The notes beneath the pieces are model-generated. The model searched no databases. It saw only the letters and a program-made list of their open reading frames with translations, and was not told the DNA's origin. From positions 2,046,001 to 2,110,000 of the forward strand of contig NC_083531.1 in the NCBI RefSeq assembly GCF_032362555.1: a DNA stretch of 64,000 bases, in the 5' to 3' direction. The translations under genes and the position numbers were made by a program. This document shows positions 36,701-48,700 of this stretch, piece after piece (within the stretch, counting starts at the first letter, position 1; each line of letters begins with the position of its first letter). The DNA is from Amyelois transitella (lineage: Eukaryota > Arthropoda > Insecta > Lepidoptera > Pyralidae).

Positions 36701-38949
36701 AATTATTTGAACCCTGAGCGTTTTCAATATTGAATTCTTGTGAAAAATCTTGTATGTTGTAAGATTCTTTACAAATATGAGTTTTCTGTGAATAATGATC
36801 ACGCGTGTCATCTTGATGAATTGTTTGCATTACTATATTGTCTTTTGCTAAATTGTTACTGATTTTCTGTACTAAATTAGCGTCTTTGAAGTATGGTAAC
36901 GTATCAGAATCATATTTTTTGGACACATCAAGAAATTCTGTTTGTTGAAATTGGCCACCATTACTATTGTCAAAATTATCATTATTCTGTGGACTTTCAA
37001 CACAACTGTACATTTCTGCTTGCATATCTTTTTCTTTATCTAAGTTTATATCTTTTTCTTTATCCAAATTTTCAATAATCTTATTAACAAATTCAACATC
37101 TTTAACTTGACAATTAAAATCTGTGTTGTCGTTCAGCAAATCATTTGTGAATTCGTTTGCGCTTTGATTTCCAATGCTTTTAGTTACACCTTTAATATAT
37201 TTATTTGATACATCAACATTGAGATTTTGACTTTGACTTAAATGAGTAAAAATTTGTGTATCATTATTTAAGGTATATAATTCTGTCGCCTGTGAGTCAA
37301 AAGCCGTTTCAAGCTCTAAAATGCCATGTATGTTATCTCCTGACTTACTTAAATCTGCCTGCTTTATACTATTTTCATTTGCATTAGTCCTAATATTGTA
37401 GTCTATTTTCTTATTAATTTGATTAACATTTTCATTCATAGTTCTATCAATTGTGATTTGAGTATCGTTGATTCTGGCTATGCTGACGCAAGTCTTATCA
37501 ATATCCATTATGTTTTCTTCATGTATACGTGCTATACTATTGCAGAAAGTTTTATCAGTATCGGTCAAGCTTTCTATTGCTATGTAAGGTTGGGTTTCAC
37601 AAAATGTAGATTGGGTATCAATGGGGTAGTTATTCGCCTGAAATAAATAAGCAAAACTTAACGTTATGATTAAGGTGAAAGAGTTTTGATTCCATTTAAA
37701 GTCAAAGGTCCGACAAAGAGTACCCATGCAAGAATCATTAATAAATGGAAAGATGGAATCTCTGCCCTCCAGAAAAAAGGAGCGAATATGTACTAAGTTT
37801 AATCAACAATAATAAAGTTTAATCAAAAAGAAAATCACTCACCTGATCTTGGCGTTCTTCGTAAACATTTTGTGCTAAGCTTACATCAAAATTATCTACC
37901 CTCTCATTCCTCATTTGTAAACAACCTACTTCAACATTATATTCTTTCAATACTGTTTCACTGGTATTAAGATCGTCAACTATAACATCTTGAAAGTCAT
38001 TTTCATTGATATTTTCAAAATCATCACTGCAAATCATTTCATCATCATCATCGTCCTTATTATCATTGTCGTATTTGTTTCTCAAATCGACGATGTGTCT
38101 GTCCAATGATTTCGTTTCTGGTTTAGTGTGTATGACTGCTACTGCTACGGCTAATCTGTATTTTTGGACTAAATGACGAACTGAAATTGATGAAATGACA
38201 TCATACGTTAAATCCGAGCTTGGTAGTGTAATTTTTTTTGTATTGGTGCCGAGAACCACTCGGCACCAATATAAAAAATAATAAGATCACTCCCATCTCT
38301 TTCCCATGGATGTCGCAAAAGGTGACTAAGGGATAGGCTTATAAACTTGGGATTTTTCCTTAAGGCAATGGGCTAGCAACTAAGTACTTATTAGGTATTT
38401 GGATCTCAAAGCTATCATTAATCCAACAACTAAACTTAGCCTTTCATCATGTACCTACGTCTTTTAAGACTGCTGGCTCTGTCTACCCCACAAGGGAAAT
38501 AGGTAGTAGAAAAAATATTGATATAATATTTCGGTAGGTGGAAGCGTAAACGATTTCTCAAGTTCCCGTCCTAACAAATCAATAAAATTTTGATTCGGGG
38601 ACCACGGGTAAACGACCGATGTGAACTTGAACGAAATATGGTTTTGTTTACGCTTATCTACTTAACTGTTTTTATTATTGAGCTCGAGGCGTCCAAAATG
38701 ACGGAATAAAAATATTCCAAAGAAATTTAATATTTTAGCATTTTTTAAAAAACTCCATGTCGAAATTTGTTTGAAAATATGGACTGAATAACGTCTTCCC
38801 GCGGCCTCGTTTAATTTATTTATGCTTTAACTCCATCTAATCCAATAAAACATTATATCTGAACAAGATCCTAAGAATAGTAAACATATATTTCTATGGC
38901 TCATTCAAAAGGTAATTGATAATTACATACCGTAGTTGTCAGAACTCAT
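33703..38949 (-). CDS. MEI4-like protein, complete (6 exons)
   Basis: Exons 38949-38931, 38180-37843, 37637-36395, 35688-35576, 35164-35048, 34179-33703 (TGA). Phases match at each junction and the sum is 2307 bases, 768 residues. The donor at 35048 (GTTTGT) is the weakest. The start MSSDNYVRHLVQKYRLAVAV continues with AVIHTKPETKSLDRHI. This helix resembles the conserved N-terminus of MEI4 (KLALALAIIRSKP-type), which works with REC114 and IHO1/Mer2 to allow meiotic double-strand breaks. The large third exon is Asn/Asp/Gln-rich and looks disordered, with a repeated LDKEKDI pair. The last three exons (GQSGHCLYEHLIRCPLV, EEEFYPAFLEELLDQVDAL) look helical, as in the MEI4 C-terminus. The gene model is well supported; the MEI4 name rests on remembered family features and needs a profile search. 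Confidence 0.72.
34249..34415 (-). mobile_element. RTE-like retrotransposon 3' fragment
   Basis: Reversed 'gaggggtaggcagagactac' and 'catgcaagctcggcggtttc'. A smaller remnant lies at 61148-61265. Confidence 0.65.
34556..34782 (-). mobile_element. SINE-A
   Basis: Reversed copy directly next to the SINE-C head at 34790. Confidence 0.85.
34790..35036 (+). mobile_element. SINE-C, tRNA-derived, near full length
   Basis: The tRNA-like head has an A-box (tggtgcagcggtag) and a B-box (ggttcgaatcc). The body has aactcaatctgtgtaatttg and the tail is (ATTT)n. This is not a functional tRNA, because a shared non-tRNA body follows. Confidence 0.85.
35188..35520. mobile_element. SINE-A inverted pair
   Basis: Reversed copy (35188-35380) joined to a forward, internally deleted one (to 35520). 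A tail fragment recurs at 35725-35800 near exon C of the MEI4-like gene. Confidence 0.75.
35911..36015 (-). mobile_element. SINE-B fragment
   Basis: 3' part only (catcatcaccactctggaga through ctgatctccgcaacc). Confidence 0.65.
36125..36386 (+). mobile_element. SINE-A, full length, beside MEI4-like exon 3 donor
   Basis: Tail ends about 10 bases from the exon end at 36395. If the intron were retained, the frame would run into the SINE and end in a SINE-coded tail. Confidence 0.9.
38245..38515 (+). mobile_element. SINE-A, diverged
   Basis: In the first intron of the MEI4-like gene; no TATG tail left. Confidence 0.8.
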
Positions 38950-39406
38950 TTTTAAATCTGTTTCTATTCATAAAAAGTAACAACATAATGTAGAGAATTT
39001 TTTTTTATTATTTTTTAAATAAAAGTTTACAAACTGTAGAATCTGCACAAACTTCGCGCCATGATATTCATAATTCATATTCTTTTGAAATTATTAAAAA
39101 AAAATATGGCTGACACAGGAATGTATCATCATAGAGCCTTATTTTTTTTTAGAAGGCGGTTTAATATCTTTTTTTTTTGTTTTATCCTAAAATTCGATTT
39201 ATTTTTAATTTTCACCACTTAAATTTGCGGCTAACGGAATCCTTGAATGCACTGTGCGTCAAGTGAGATTTTCTTATTATTTTTATTTTCCAAAAAATAA
39301 AGTGACTCAGTCATTATTATCAGTGGGTTGTCAGAGTACTGCAACATAACAAAAATTTTAATTAAAATCAAGATGTTGGATATCAAACAATCTGCTTTCG
39401 ATATAA

Positions 39407-40530
39407 ATGGCTCTATACACGATATTATTTTGTCTAAGCATATTTATGATAGCGTTAGTTATAGCAGTTATAAAAAAAATGTTTTTTCGTTGGAAGGAAG
39501 AGCATAAGATTGAAAGAATGGTGATGACTTATGTGGATAGACCGGGTGTGTATTTTTCTTTATAAATTTAGTATTAGGTCAATCGACACTGCACACCCTT
39601 GCGTAAAGCGACTAACGCAGTGCGGCATCGTGGCATGCCACAAGACGTGCGTAGTATGACGAACATTGAAGCAAAGATCGAAAAAGGCAAAGTTAAGAAA
39701 TAAATTTATTACCTACATACATAATAATTATGTACGCGAGATACATACCAACTTATAATTAATCAGAAAAGTACTAATAATAAATATACCTAATTAAATA
39801 ATTTAAACTAATATTAATTATTTTATAATAATAAAAAAAATAGTAGATAAGCTTTTTGGTAGCAAATTAACAATTGCATAACACATTGTTTTTAACCAAG
39901 CTTAAGCGTGCTTGTTTATGAACATCATTGTCAGTACTGTTATGTTCTTTGGTCAGTACTTACCTTAAATCGTACGGTCCCTGCATTGTAAGTTTTGTAA
40001 AGCGTTGCTTCAACCTGCGAGTGTCAGAAGGATTGCCATAGGTACATATTGTGCGTTAATTCATTCATTCATATAGTCACGTCTATATCCCTTGCGGGGT
40101 AGAGAGAGCCAAAAGTCTTGAAGAGATGGTATGTATACTGTATGGTAATCTCTGAGCTAATTGAACTTATTGGTTGAATACATACATTCTTTAACACTTG
40201 TAACTTATTTTCACGAGGCAGTATTTGTCCAAGGTATGTCTGTTGTGTCAAAATATAGAACCAAGAAAGAGTTGTTCAAAATTAATAGTGTCTAAATTCA
40301 GAATTTAAGGCGATAAATCTATTTATAAGAAAAAGCGAGTCCAATCCGAAGAAAAAATGTTACCTATTATTGTTCCAGCTGTTAGCGTTATAATAAACAC
40401 AGACAAGACGATATTTCGACGGCGTGTGTACGCAGGCAATAATGATATTTACGACATTATCACTAAGAGCGATATTAGTCTAACGAAGGACCACGAATTG
40501 CAATCCAGTACGCACAATATTACGGAATAG
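39407..40530 (+). CDS. Possible two-exon small membrane protein (96 aa)
   Basis: Exon 39407-39545 starts MALYTILFCLSIFMIALVIA, one strong transmembrane segment followed by basic residues (KKMFFRWK), and ends CCGG|GTGTGT. Exon 40379-40530 follows 'ttattgttccag' and is phase-compatible, ending HNITE-stop. No family recognised. The start lies 457 bases from the divergent MEI4-like gene. The first exon could instead be the anchor exon of a larger membrane protein, such as a P450, with later exons missed. Confidence 0.35.
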
Positions 40531-40620
40531 GTTTGTTTTTATTAAAATTAATATTCTTATTTTCGCATGTTTGTTTTCTTTGCCGTAAACCCTTAAGATC
40601 AAGTCAAATAATGTTTTATG

Positions 40621-40852
40621 GAGGTAAGTTAACTTATTTAATGAACGAATTAGATCTATTTGGTCTGACTACTCTGTCTGAAACTAGTGTGCCAATCCGA
40701 TATTCTTATTTAAACTCATAATTACACTACTCGATATTCAAACTCGTCGACAGACTCGCCAAGTCTTGCTGTCGGAATTCGGAGTCGTAACTCAGTCAAA
40801 AATATTTTTCATAGAGGTAAGTTAACTTATTTAATGAACGAATTAGATCTAT
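40621..40852. repeat. Short direct repeat, 39 bp twice
   Basis: Identical 39-base blocks (gaggtaagttaacttattta...) at 40621-40659 and 40814-40852, 193 bases apart, with looser similarity after each (actactctgt). Confidence 0.85.
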
Positions 40853-40859
40853 GTATTTG

Positions 40860-42720
40860 CCTTGACTACTCTGTACGATTTTGACTAAAACTGTCTGAAT
40901 ATCAAATGGTCTAATAGGCCCTTTAGTGCTTGCAAACTTAACCTAGATAAATGAAACAACGAATAAGAAATAAACCTTTATTTGAATTCCAAAAAAAAAA
41001 ATATTATTAACATCTCATCATGTCGTCATTTCCAATATAATTTCTGAATTATCCAATAATAATAAGAATATATAAAGTCAAAATATATTTCAAAATTGTA
41101 TCCTTAATATCATATTTTCTTTATTTTCAATTGCAAAAAACATGTCATATACATATATAAAATAGGTGACAGATCATATTAGGTAGTTAGTGGACAGGCA
41201 TTGGGCGGGCAAGATGTCTTTTGTTTGATATTTTCGATGGATTGATTCAGAAATTTTTTTAAGAGCTATGGCAGATTTTTAGGTCAAGGTTTTAAAAGCG
41301 TCTATATATGTCGGCTATACCAAAAATCATAAAATATTTTTCAATAAATTATCAAAATATCAATACCATTTCACAACTAGCTAGATAAAAGAGTGATAAT
41401 TAAAAATAGCTATTATGATACCTATTTGATTTTCTATAGAACTCGCCATTTGTTGTTGTCACAGTGTTGACAGCCTTAAAAATGTTTTTTGTGTGTATTA
41501 CAATACATCAATATTATTTTTCTTGATTGAATGATTTAACAGATTTTCAATATAAACAAGTCTATTGTTTTTGCTTTTTATAAATTCATATTAGATAGCT
41601 TTGCAATGAAATGCAGCCATAATAAAGCCTCCTTGACCGTTGATGGACAGGAAGCTAGCTAAAAGCCTGCCAATCAGAGCTGTCAACAAAAAAAATGACA
41701 TTTCTTTTCATTCTTTCCGATTTGAGTTTTCATTTCACACATCTCACTCGCTTGCGCCCGCGTTTCGTTGTGTTCTGTGTATTTTCGTAGCTTTCCCCGT
41801 CTTCTGTTTTTTTTTGACCCGGACTGCCCAAGGACTCTGATTTTGCTTTTTTGAATACGACTTGGATTGTTATTTTGGACCTCAAACCAATTTTCTATAA
41901 TAAATACCTATATGGTAATCAAACATTTTACAAACTGTGGCATGCTAATATTATATACTTACCTAAATATCATTTGTAGTCACTGATACGAATGGTACCT
42001 AACCATAAGTGCTGTAGCTTAACATGCGTAATTGTGAATAATATGCCTTACTCAGTTTCCGTAGTAAAGTATTTGATACAACATAAACTAATATTAAGGT
42101 TGATGGTGACATAACCTACAAAACTTCAAAACAGTATATTTCAAAAACCTGAAGTCATACGGCTATATAGTTTTTTTCACCAAGATCCAGAAAATAAGCT
42201 CTATTAGGCAAGATATATTTCATTCGTAGACGCTAACTTTAGACATGACCTAAAATGATGTATGGGAAGCTGCCATAGCTCTTTGCAGTTAGAGTCTAAG
42301 TGGCGCCACATTTGTTAAAAATATTAAATATTTACTCTGTGTCATATTTTTTAATGTCAAATGTCTTGTTAATGTCAATGAAATGTCAAGAATTCTTAAA
42401 ACAATTCCGTTCTTTTTATCCTTTTTTATGTCGTTGTATTTATTATAGTAAATAAGTAGAAACATGAACAACGCCATCTATATGGTTTGCAATGAAATTG
42501 TTACAAGCATACTGTTCGGTGAAATATTTAGATTTTATTTTTAAATTTAGATGACGCTGCAGTCCAATGATCGATAAAGGCGAGAAAGTTTCAGCGATAT
42601 ACCCTCTTTTATCTCTCCATTTCTTACAAAGGCACTTGTTACTGATGTTTTTTACAAATAAAAAAGCGTAGTAAAAGTCGTTTAACAATTCAGACAAAGA
42701 AACCACCAACCAAGACCCCT
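40860..42720. other. No gene seen
   Basis: AT-rich intergenic DNA between the small membrane-protein candidate and the end of astacin A; no splice-bounded open frames recognised. Confidence 0.5.
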
Positions 42721-42724
42721 TTAA

Positions 42725-45700
42725 CTACTGTAACTTAACAGGGGCGAAAATTTGCTCGTGAACCCTAAATTTTGGCGGATTCAGAAAATAGTTAGGCCTT
42801 TTGCGAGGTTTTTCGTGTCTACGGTCGTCCTGATAGACGTGGTCCCATCTGTAATCTACTTCTTTTTCTGTATTCTTCTGCCTATACACAATTACATCGT
42901 CCGGTCGATCTTCCTCTCTGCCCTCGTCGCCTCCTCTCCTATCTTCTCCAATTTCCTCATCTTCTTGATCCCTTTCTTTAAACCTATTTCTATGTCTCTC
43001 TTCCCTACTTTCTTCATTACTCTCTTGCTGTCTACCCCGCACCTCGTCATTGTTGTGGTCACTCTCTGCATCGTTCTTATGTCTTTCTTCTCTTTCCAGT
43101 TCTTCTCGATGTTTCTGAACATGACTCTGCCTATCTTCATCCGATTCGCTTGGCCTTTTTCGTTTTCTATCCCTAGGTTTATTCTTTTCAGTTCTGTCTC
43201 TACTTGTTATTTTATCTCTTTCCCTCTCATGCCTGTAAGCATGTCTATCCCCATTCCCTTCATGTTCTTCTTTGTCCCTAGCGTCTGATTCATCCATTAT
43301 TGGCTCAATTTTATTCCGATGCCTATCTCTGTTTCTTTCGTGTTCCTCTATTTCACCATTTCTACCTTCCTGCTTCTTATTCTTCTGTCTTTCATTTCTA
43401 TGTGCTTCCTCGTCCTCAAAGTCTTCGTCTTCTGGTTCTCTGTCTTCTCTATCTCGTTCTAATCTATGTTTACTTCTCTCTTCATCTTCATCTTGATCAA
43501 TATCGTCATCGTTATCTGGCTCGGGATTTTTATTATTATATTTACTTTTCCCTCTTTCTTCTTCGTGAGGCGCTTCATCTTCATCGATTTCAGGTTTAGG
43601 TCTTTTATTATATTTATTACTTTGACCTCTTTCTTCGTGAGCACCAGCCTCATCATCATCATCATTTGGTTCAGGATGTTTATTATATTTACTTTTACCG
43701 CTATCATGTTCCTGTGGTGTATTATCACCTTCATTTTCTTCTCGAGCGGGTTTTTCGTCGTATTTATATTTACTCCCTTTTTCTTTTAAATGAGGACTAA
43801 TAACTACCTCATCGATAACCGGCTCGGGCTTTTTAGTAAAGCAGTTGACTCCGTAAACGCTGTTTATTTTGATTATGTCCATTTCCGATAGAAGTTGATC
43901 ATGCTGACCCAACGAACGCATTATGGAGCCGTCGGGATCCTGCGAAACAAGACGTTTAAGAATTACTCTTGAGTTAACCGGGGCAGTAAATTATTTTGAG
44001 CAGTTCCAAACAGTGTACATCCTTGCTGAGCAGAACAGAGCAATTGTATATCATCCTGTATTTTATATAAGGCGAATTGTGCGAGCTTATACATCAATCA
44101 GACTACTGCAAATCCTGATGGATTTATAAGATAATAAGTATTGAAGAAAGTAGCCTCCTCCCAAGCCCGATTTTCCTAAAAATTAGGCAAGTTCATTTTC
44201 CTTCCTTTTTAAAATGGAGGGTAAGCCAAAAACAGTAACAGTTACACACGTTCAATATACATGTATAATCCTTCTAACTCTTTCTATCTTACTAGTTAAC
44301 TTTAGAGTTAGAAAGAGAGGGCAGACAAAACGATGTGCCTTGTCAATGATCGTGAAAAACCTGCCAAATTTAAAAACGTACCTTCTCCTTATAAGTGGCG
44401 ACTGTCGATATGCCAGTTCTGCCGATCTTCCTCCAGAACTGCCATGCTGGGTGTGTGGCGCTGTCGTAATCGTACGGCAGGGGCAGAGTCGCGTCTGACC
44501 GGATCTTCTCGAAGTGATGGAGTTTATCTGGAAATTGCAAGACGATGAAGGTACGAGACAAACGGATAATGAATGTTAGTCTTTTCTTTTCTCATAGTAT
44601 AATCCCGTGTATTATAGTTTTTGATTTAAAATTCAGTCCACTTAAGGCGGCATGAATTAAGTGACGGTTTGTGCTCTCTACATACATACAAACATATAAT
44701 CACGTCAATATCCTTTGCAGGGCGACAGAACAGTCTTGAAAAGACTGACGGGTTCATTCTGGACTTAGTCATCATAATTCTGCGTCAGTCTTCATTGCAA
44801 ACCCCACCTCTAAGTGCACCGGCTATCAGTAAAATTTGCTGTAGCATTTAAAAACGCTGTAAAATGGCGCCAATCAAAAACTCACCAGCTCTAACATGTC
44901 TCAAGTGGACTCGGACATGCGCGTCCCTGTCGTGCCTCGCCAACTCGAAATAGAAGCCCAGCATTGCCATTACCATCATGGCGGCATGTTGTTTGTGCTG
45001 GCCGCCTTCGAACAACTCTAGGGCGCCAAAATGCTGAAAAATAAAACTACCGTCTTTAAAAATTGTTTATGTTGGACAAATGTTGTCGGGACGTGTCGAC
45101 CCCATCGCCTGTGGGTGGTAGAACATTTCTGTGGATATACCACCACCAACGCAGTCAGTCAACCCGCTAACACGCACTTAACTAGCGGTGGGACATGGCC
45201 TCTATGGGTACACAGCTCCCAAAAAGACCCCAAGTTCCAAGGTTCCAGATGTGGAACTGTCGTCGACGGGCGCTGTTCGAGCACTGGAGCCTGATCTGGT
45301 GAAGTCCGCGGGGAAACCTTGGATGCAGATCGCCTCCAGAGCCAGGTGGAAGTCATTGGGGATGCCTATGTTCAGCAGGGACGTCCTACGGCTGAAATGA
45401 TGGTGAGGAGACAACTGTCCTTAATTTGGTCCAACTTGTTGGAATTTTTTGTTCCGAATTCTATGTTAAAATGAGCTAGCAAGATCCAATGAGAACCGTA
45501 AAAATCTGAATATTAATTAACCATGTAATTTTAATGAATTTCAAAGAATTGCATAGAATTATTTTTTAAAAATGGAAAAATGGTAAATTTTTCTTTTTTA
45601 ATGAATATTTACTGATTGTTGACTGACAATTTGGTGGGGTCTCATACACGAAGTAGGATTTAACAAGAATACAAATTGAAAATGCGTTAAGGCAAGATGA

Positions 45701-48700
45701 TAATCACTTTTATTAATACCAATTTACATTATACACACAACAGCATATCCAACTATTCAGTCATAGTATTTAAGACGCGTGCTAAAAGGCCTTACTTATT
45801 GCTCAAATTTCAAAAGCATAATTTTCAGATCTGCTTTCGAAACGTGATAATTATTTCTATTATTTAGTATTAAATGATTTATCACATTTTTAAAATCTAA
45901 TATGGCACAAAAATCGCTCAGGTCATCTCAGGCTTTCTGAGCTTGAAGAACTATCAATTTACCAATATTTCTAGTTCTTTATACCAAAGAATCTAATAGA
46001 TTCTTTGGTATAAAGAACAAGACTATCTAGTACCTAGTCCTTTACATTTAAGCATAGGACAAAAACCTTCGAGCCCATGAAGAACAATTAGATATACTGT
46101 TGAGTTTGAATAAGCTTTTGATTATGAGGTAGTCTTAGAGGTAGTTACTTATAACAATTTAAACGAAACTTTCCGAGAAAACAAAAACGTTGTCCGCTAA
46201 ATCGTTGTCATCAAAGCGAACTCCCAAATGAGCAATTGATTACAAATCTCAGAGCATGCTCATAAAATTATCTACTAATATCACACCTAAGACTAAATAC
46301 GATTTTACGATTCAAATCATTAAAAACATAATATTCATTCTTATTGTCTAATACTTGAAAAGTAGCACAATTACCACTTGAAAAAGCAAAATCTCACAGA
46401 GAGAGGATATGCGCCGGACCGGGACTTTTACGTGTAAATTCTCTATACTAGCTTTTCGAAGATTCAGTTTAAATTTTGTTTATACAACAACACACTTTTC
46501 AGTAGAGTAGACGACTCGCCTCTAAATTCGTGTGTTCTTGTCTCGTACGCAAAAATACTTTGCAATTATTCCCACCTAGCGTTGCTCCTCAGTAGTGGAC
46601 TAACGTTAGTTAGGCAACTGAGGCACTTAATGTGGCCTTTTTGAATGTAAACTATCGATAGTTCGCCAACACTGCGTTATTTTCCTGCTACTACTTAATC
46701 CCGATCAGACTTCCTACTACAAAAATAATACTATAGACCTCAATACGATTGCAATAATTTTGATAACTAATAGTATCCGCGGAACAAAATGCCTTGTAGC
46801 AATTGTTAATTGAGTGAGTGGTATCAAAATCAGTGCAATGTATGAAATATCAGATGTTTCTAATAAAAGCGTTAAATATATACTGATTTATAACAAAGAT
46901 AATACATCAACAGTACATACATATGGTTAAAAAAATATATGAGATCTATATAACAACACAGCCAAACAAGAACTTACAGTACAAATGTTAAGCGGTCTAG
47001 GACTATGTAAGTTGAAACAGCTAGAAATATTTGCAATTAAGAGTTAGAATATGTCCCTGAGAAATAATGACTATTTGAAGCGTCGATAACACTTTACACT
47101 TATTTAAAAAATACATAATAATGAGATAAAATTTGTTAACAAACTACACAGTCAATTTCAAAAATTACCCGCTACTAACTACGTCGTCTAGATAACAAAA
47201 GCTAAATTTTAATTTAACGTGAGCATAGAAAGTGAATTAAATTTTATGTGATCCGCAAAATGCTTCGTTAAAATTTTCACTAATAAAATATCCACAATTT
47301 GCTTCGTCAAATTTGTCATAATCAACAAGCTACTGTCACAATTATCAAAATATAATTCTCAGAGACATATTTGGTTAGTCAAATGTTAAAATAACTTTAA
47401 TGGGTGGGATGAGTTATATATGTATATTGGAAGCTGTAAATAAGGCACATGAGAAGTATTCTTCCTGTCACTTCAGAATCGCTGTATTTGTGTAAATGTC
47501 CAAAGAAGGTATCTCGGCGCGATATGGCACGGGTTATTGCTTATTCACTCTTCTATAGCACCAATTTCTATATGTATTTATTGTCTTAGTGGTACGGTTT
47601 TCATTCGAGTATCACAGTTGAGGTCTCCATAAGTATTAATATTGTATGCACCACAATGCTGCAAGGTGGATATGTGGTTCTTGATAATCACAGCACCTAC
47701 AGTGTTACTGATGAATCACTGAATAAGAGTTGTTGCATAATGAAAAGCCAGATCAACAAACAACTTAAAACGAGGATATTAAAGGTCTTCGTCGTTTTTC
47801 TCGAACTGCTTCTCCAAAGTTGTGTTAGAGCTGTAGGCTGGACAGTAGAGAGATGAACTGATGAAAAACACAGACGCTTACACCACGGCTGAAGAATACC
47901 ACCTGATGAGGGTTTTCGAATTGTAAATTAAAAATTTTCTTACATTATCTGGTAGATCATCGGCGATATGAATTTCACAGGAAAACTACATACGGCGAAG
48001 TTAAAAAGTTGCTCTTCTATGAACTGTTTATAACTAAAACAGTTGGTGAAGTCACTGAATAATAAATATAAGTTTTTCCCGATAGCACGTGCTGTAAAAA
48101 CGGCTCACTTAGCGTCTTTAAAAATATGCGAGTAATGACAAATAAGCATTATAAAAAGTAAATTGGTTTAAAATTTATACAAACGAAATATTGTCCGCAT
48201 TATTAAAATCGATGTTATTTAATTAATAATTAACTGTCTAAAAAAACTTTTATATGTCTTGAATGTGAAATGGACAATCTAGTGAACCATTTCAAATAGT
48301 GCTGAAAAGAGAGAAATGTAATACGAAATATATATAATTATTCTTACCATTAATAATACGGACGTTCTGAAAGACACTGAAGAAAAATCATTTGTACATA
48401 TATTGCTCCATCAAATCTCCTGAAATGTCAATACATAAACTACTTAAAATTCCAAAAATAAAATGATGATTAAAAATGGGATAAATGATCAAAAATACTT
48501 ACTCATTATAACCACAGTCACTTTTGCAACCTTACCATACTTATTTGTGCAGTTCGTCTACTGAAGTCGATTCCTGGTCAAGTGTAGCTTGGTAGGTCTC
48601 GCTCCTCTGCCTCTTAGCTTTGTGTCTCAAAATATGACCATAGAACTGCTTCAAAATGTCCGACCACCTCTTCATCAACTCCGTCATCTTTCTCTCATAC

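Noticed and set aside
42752..43789. Plus-strand hydrophobic open frames of 74-178 residues
   Set aside because: Shadow of the charged astacin A tail: the complement of Glu/Lys/Asp-rich codons reads as Leu/Phe/Ser.
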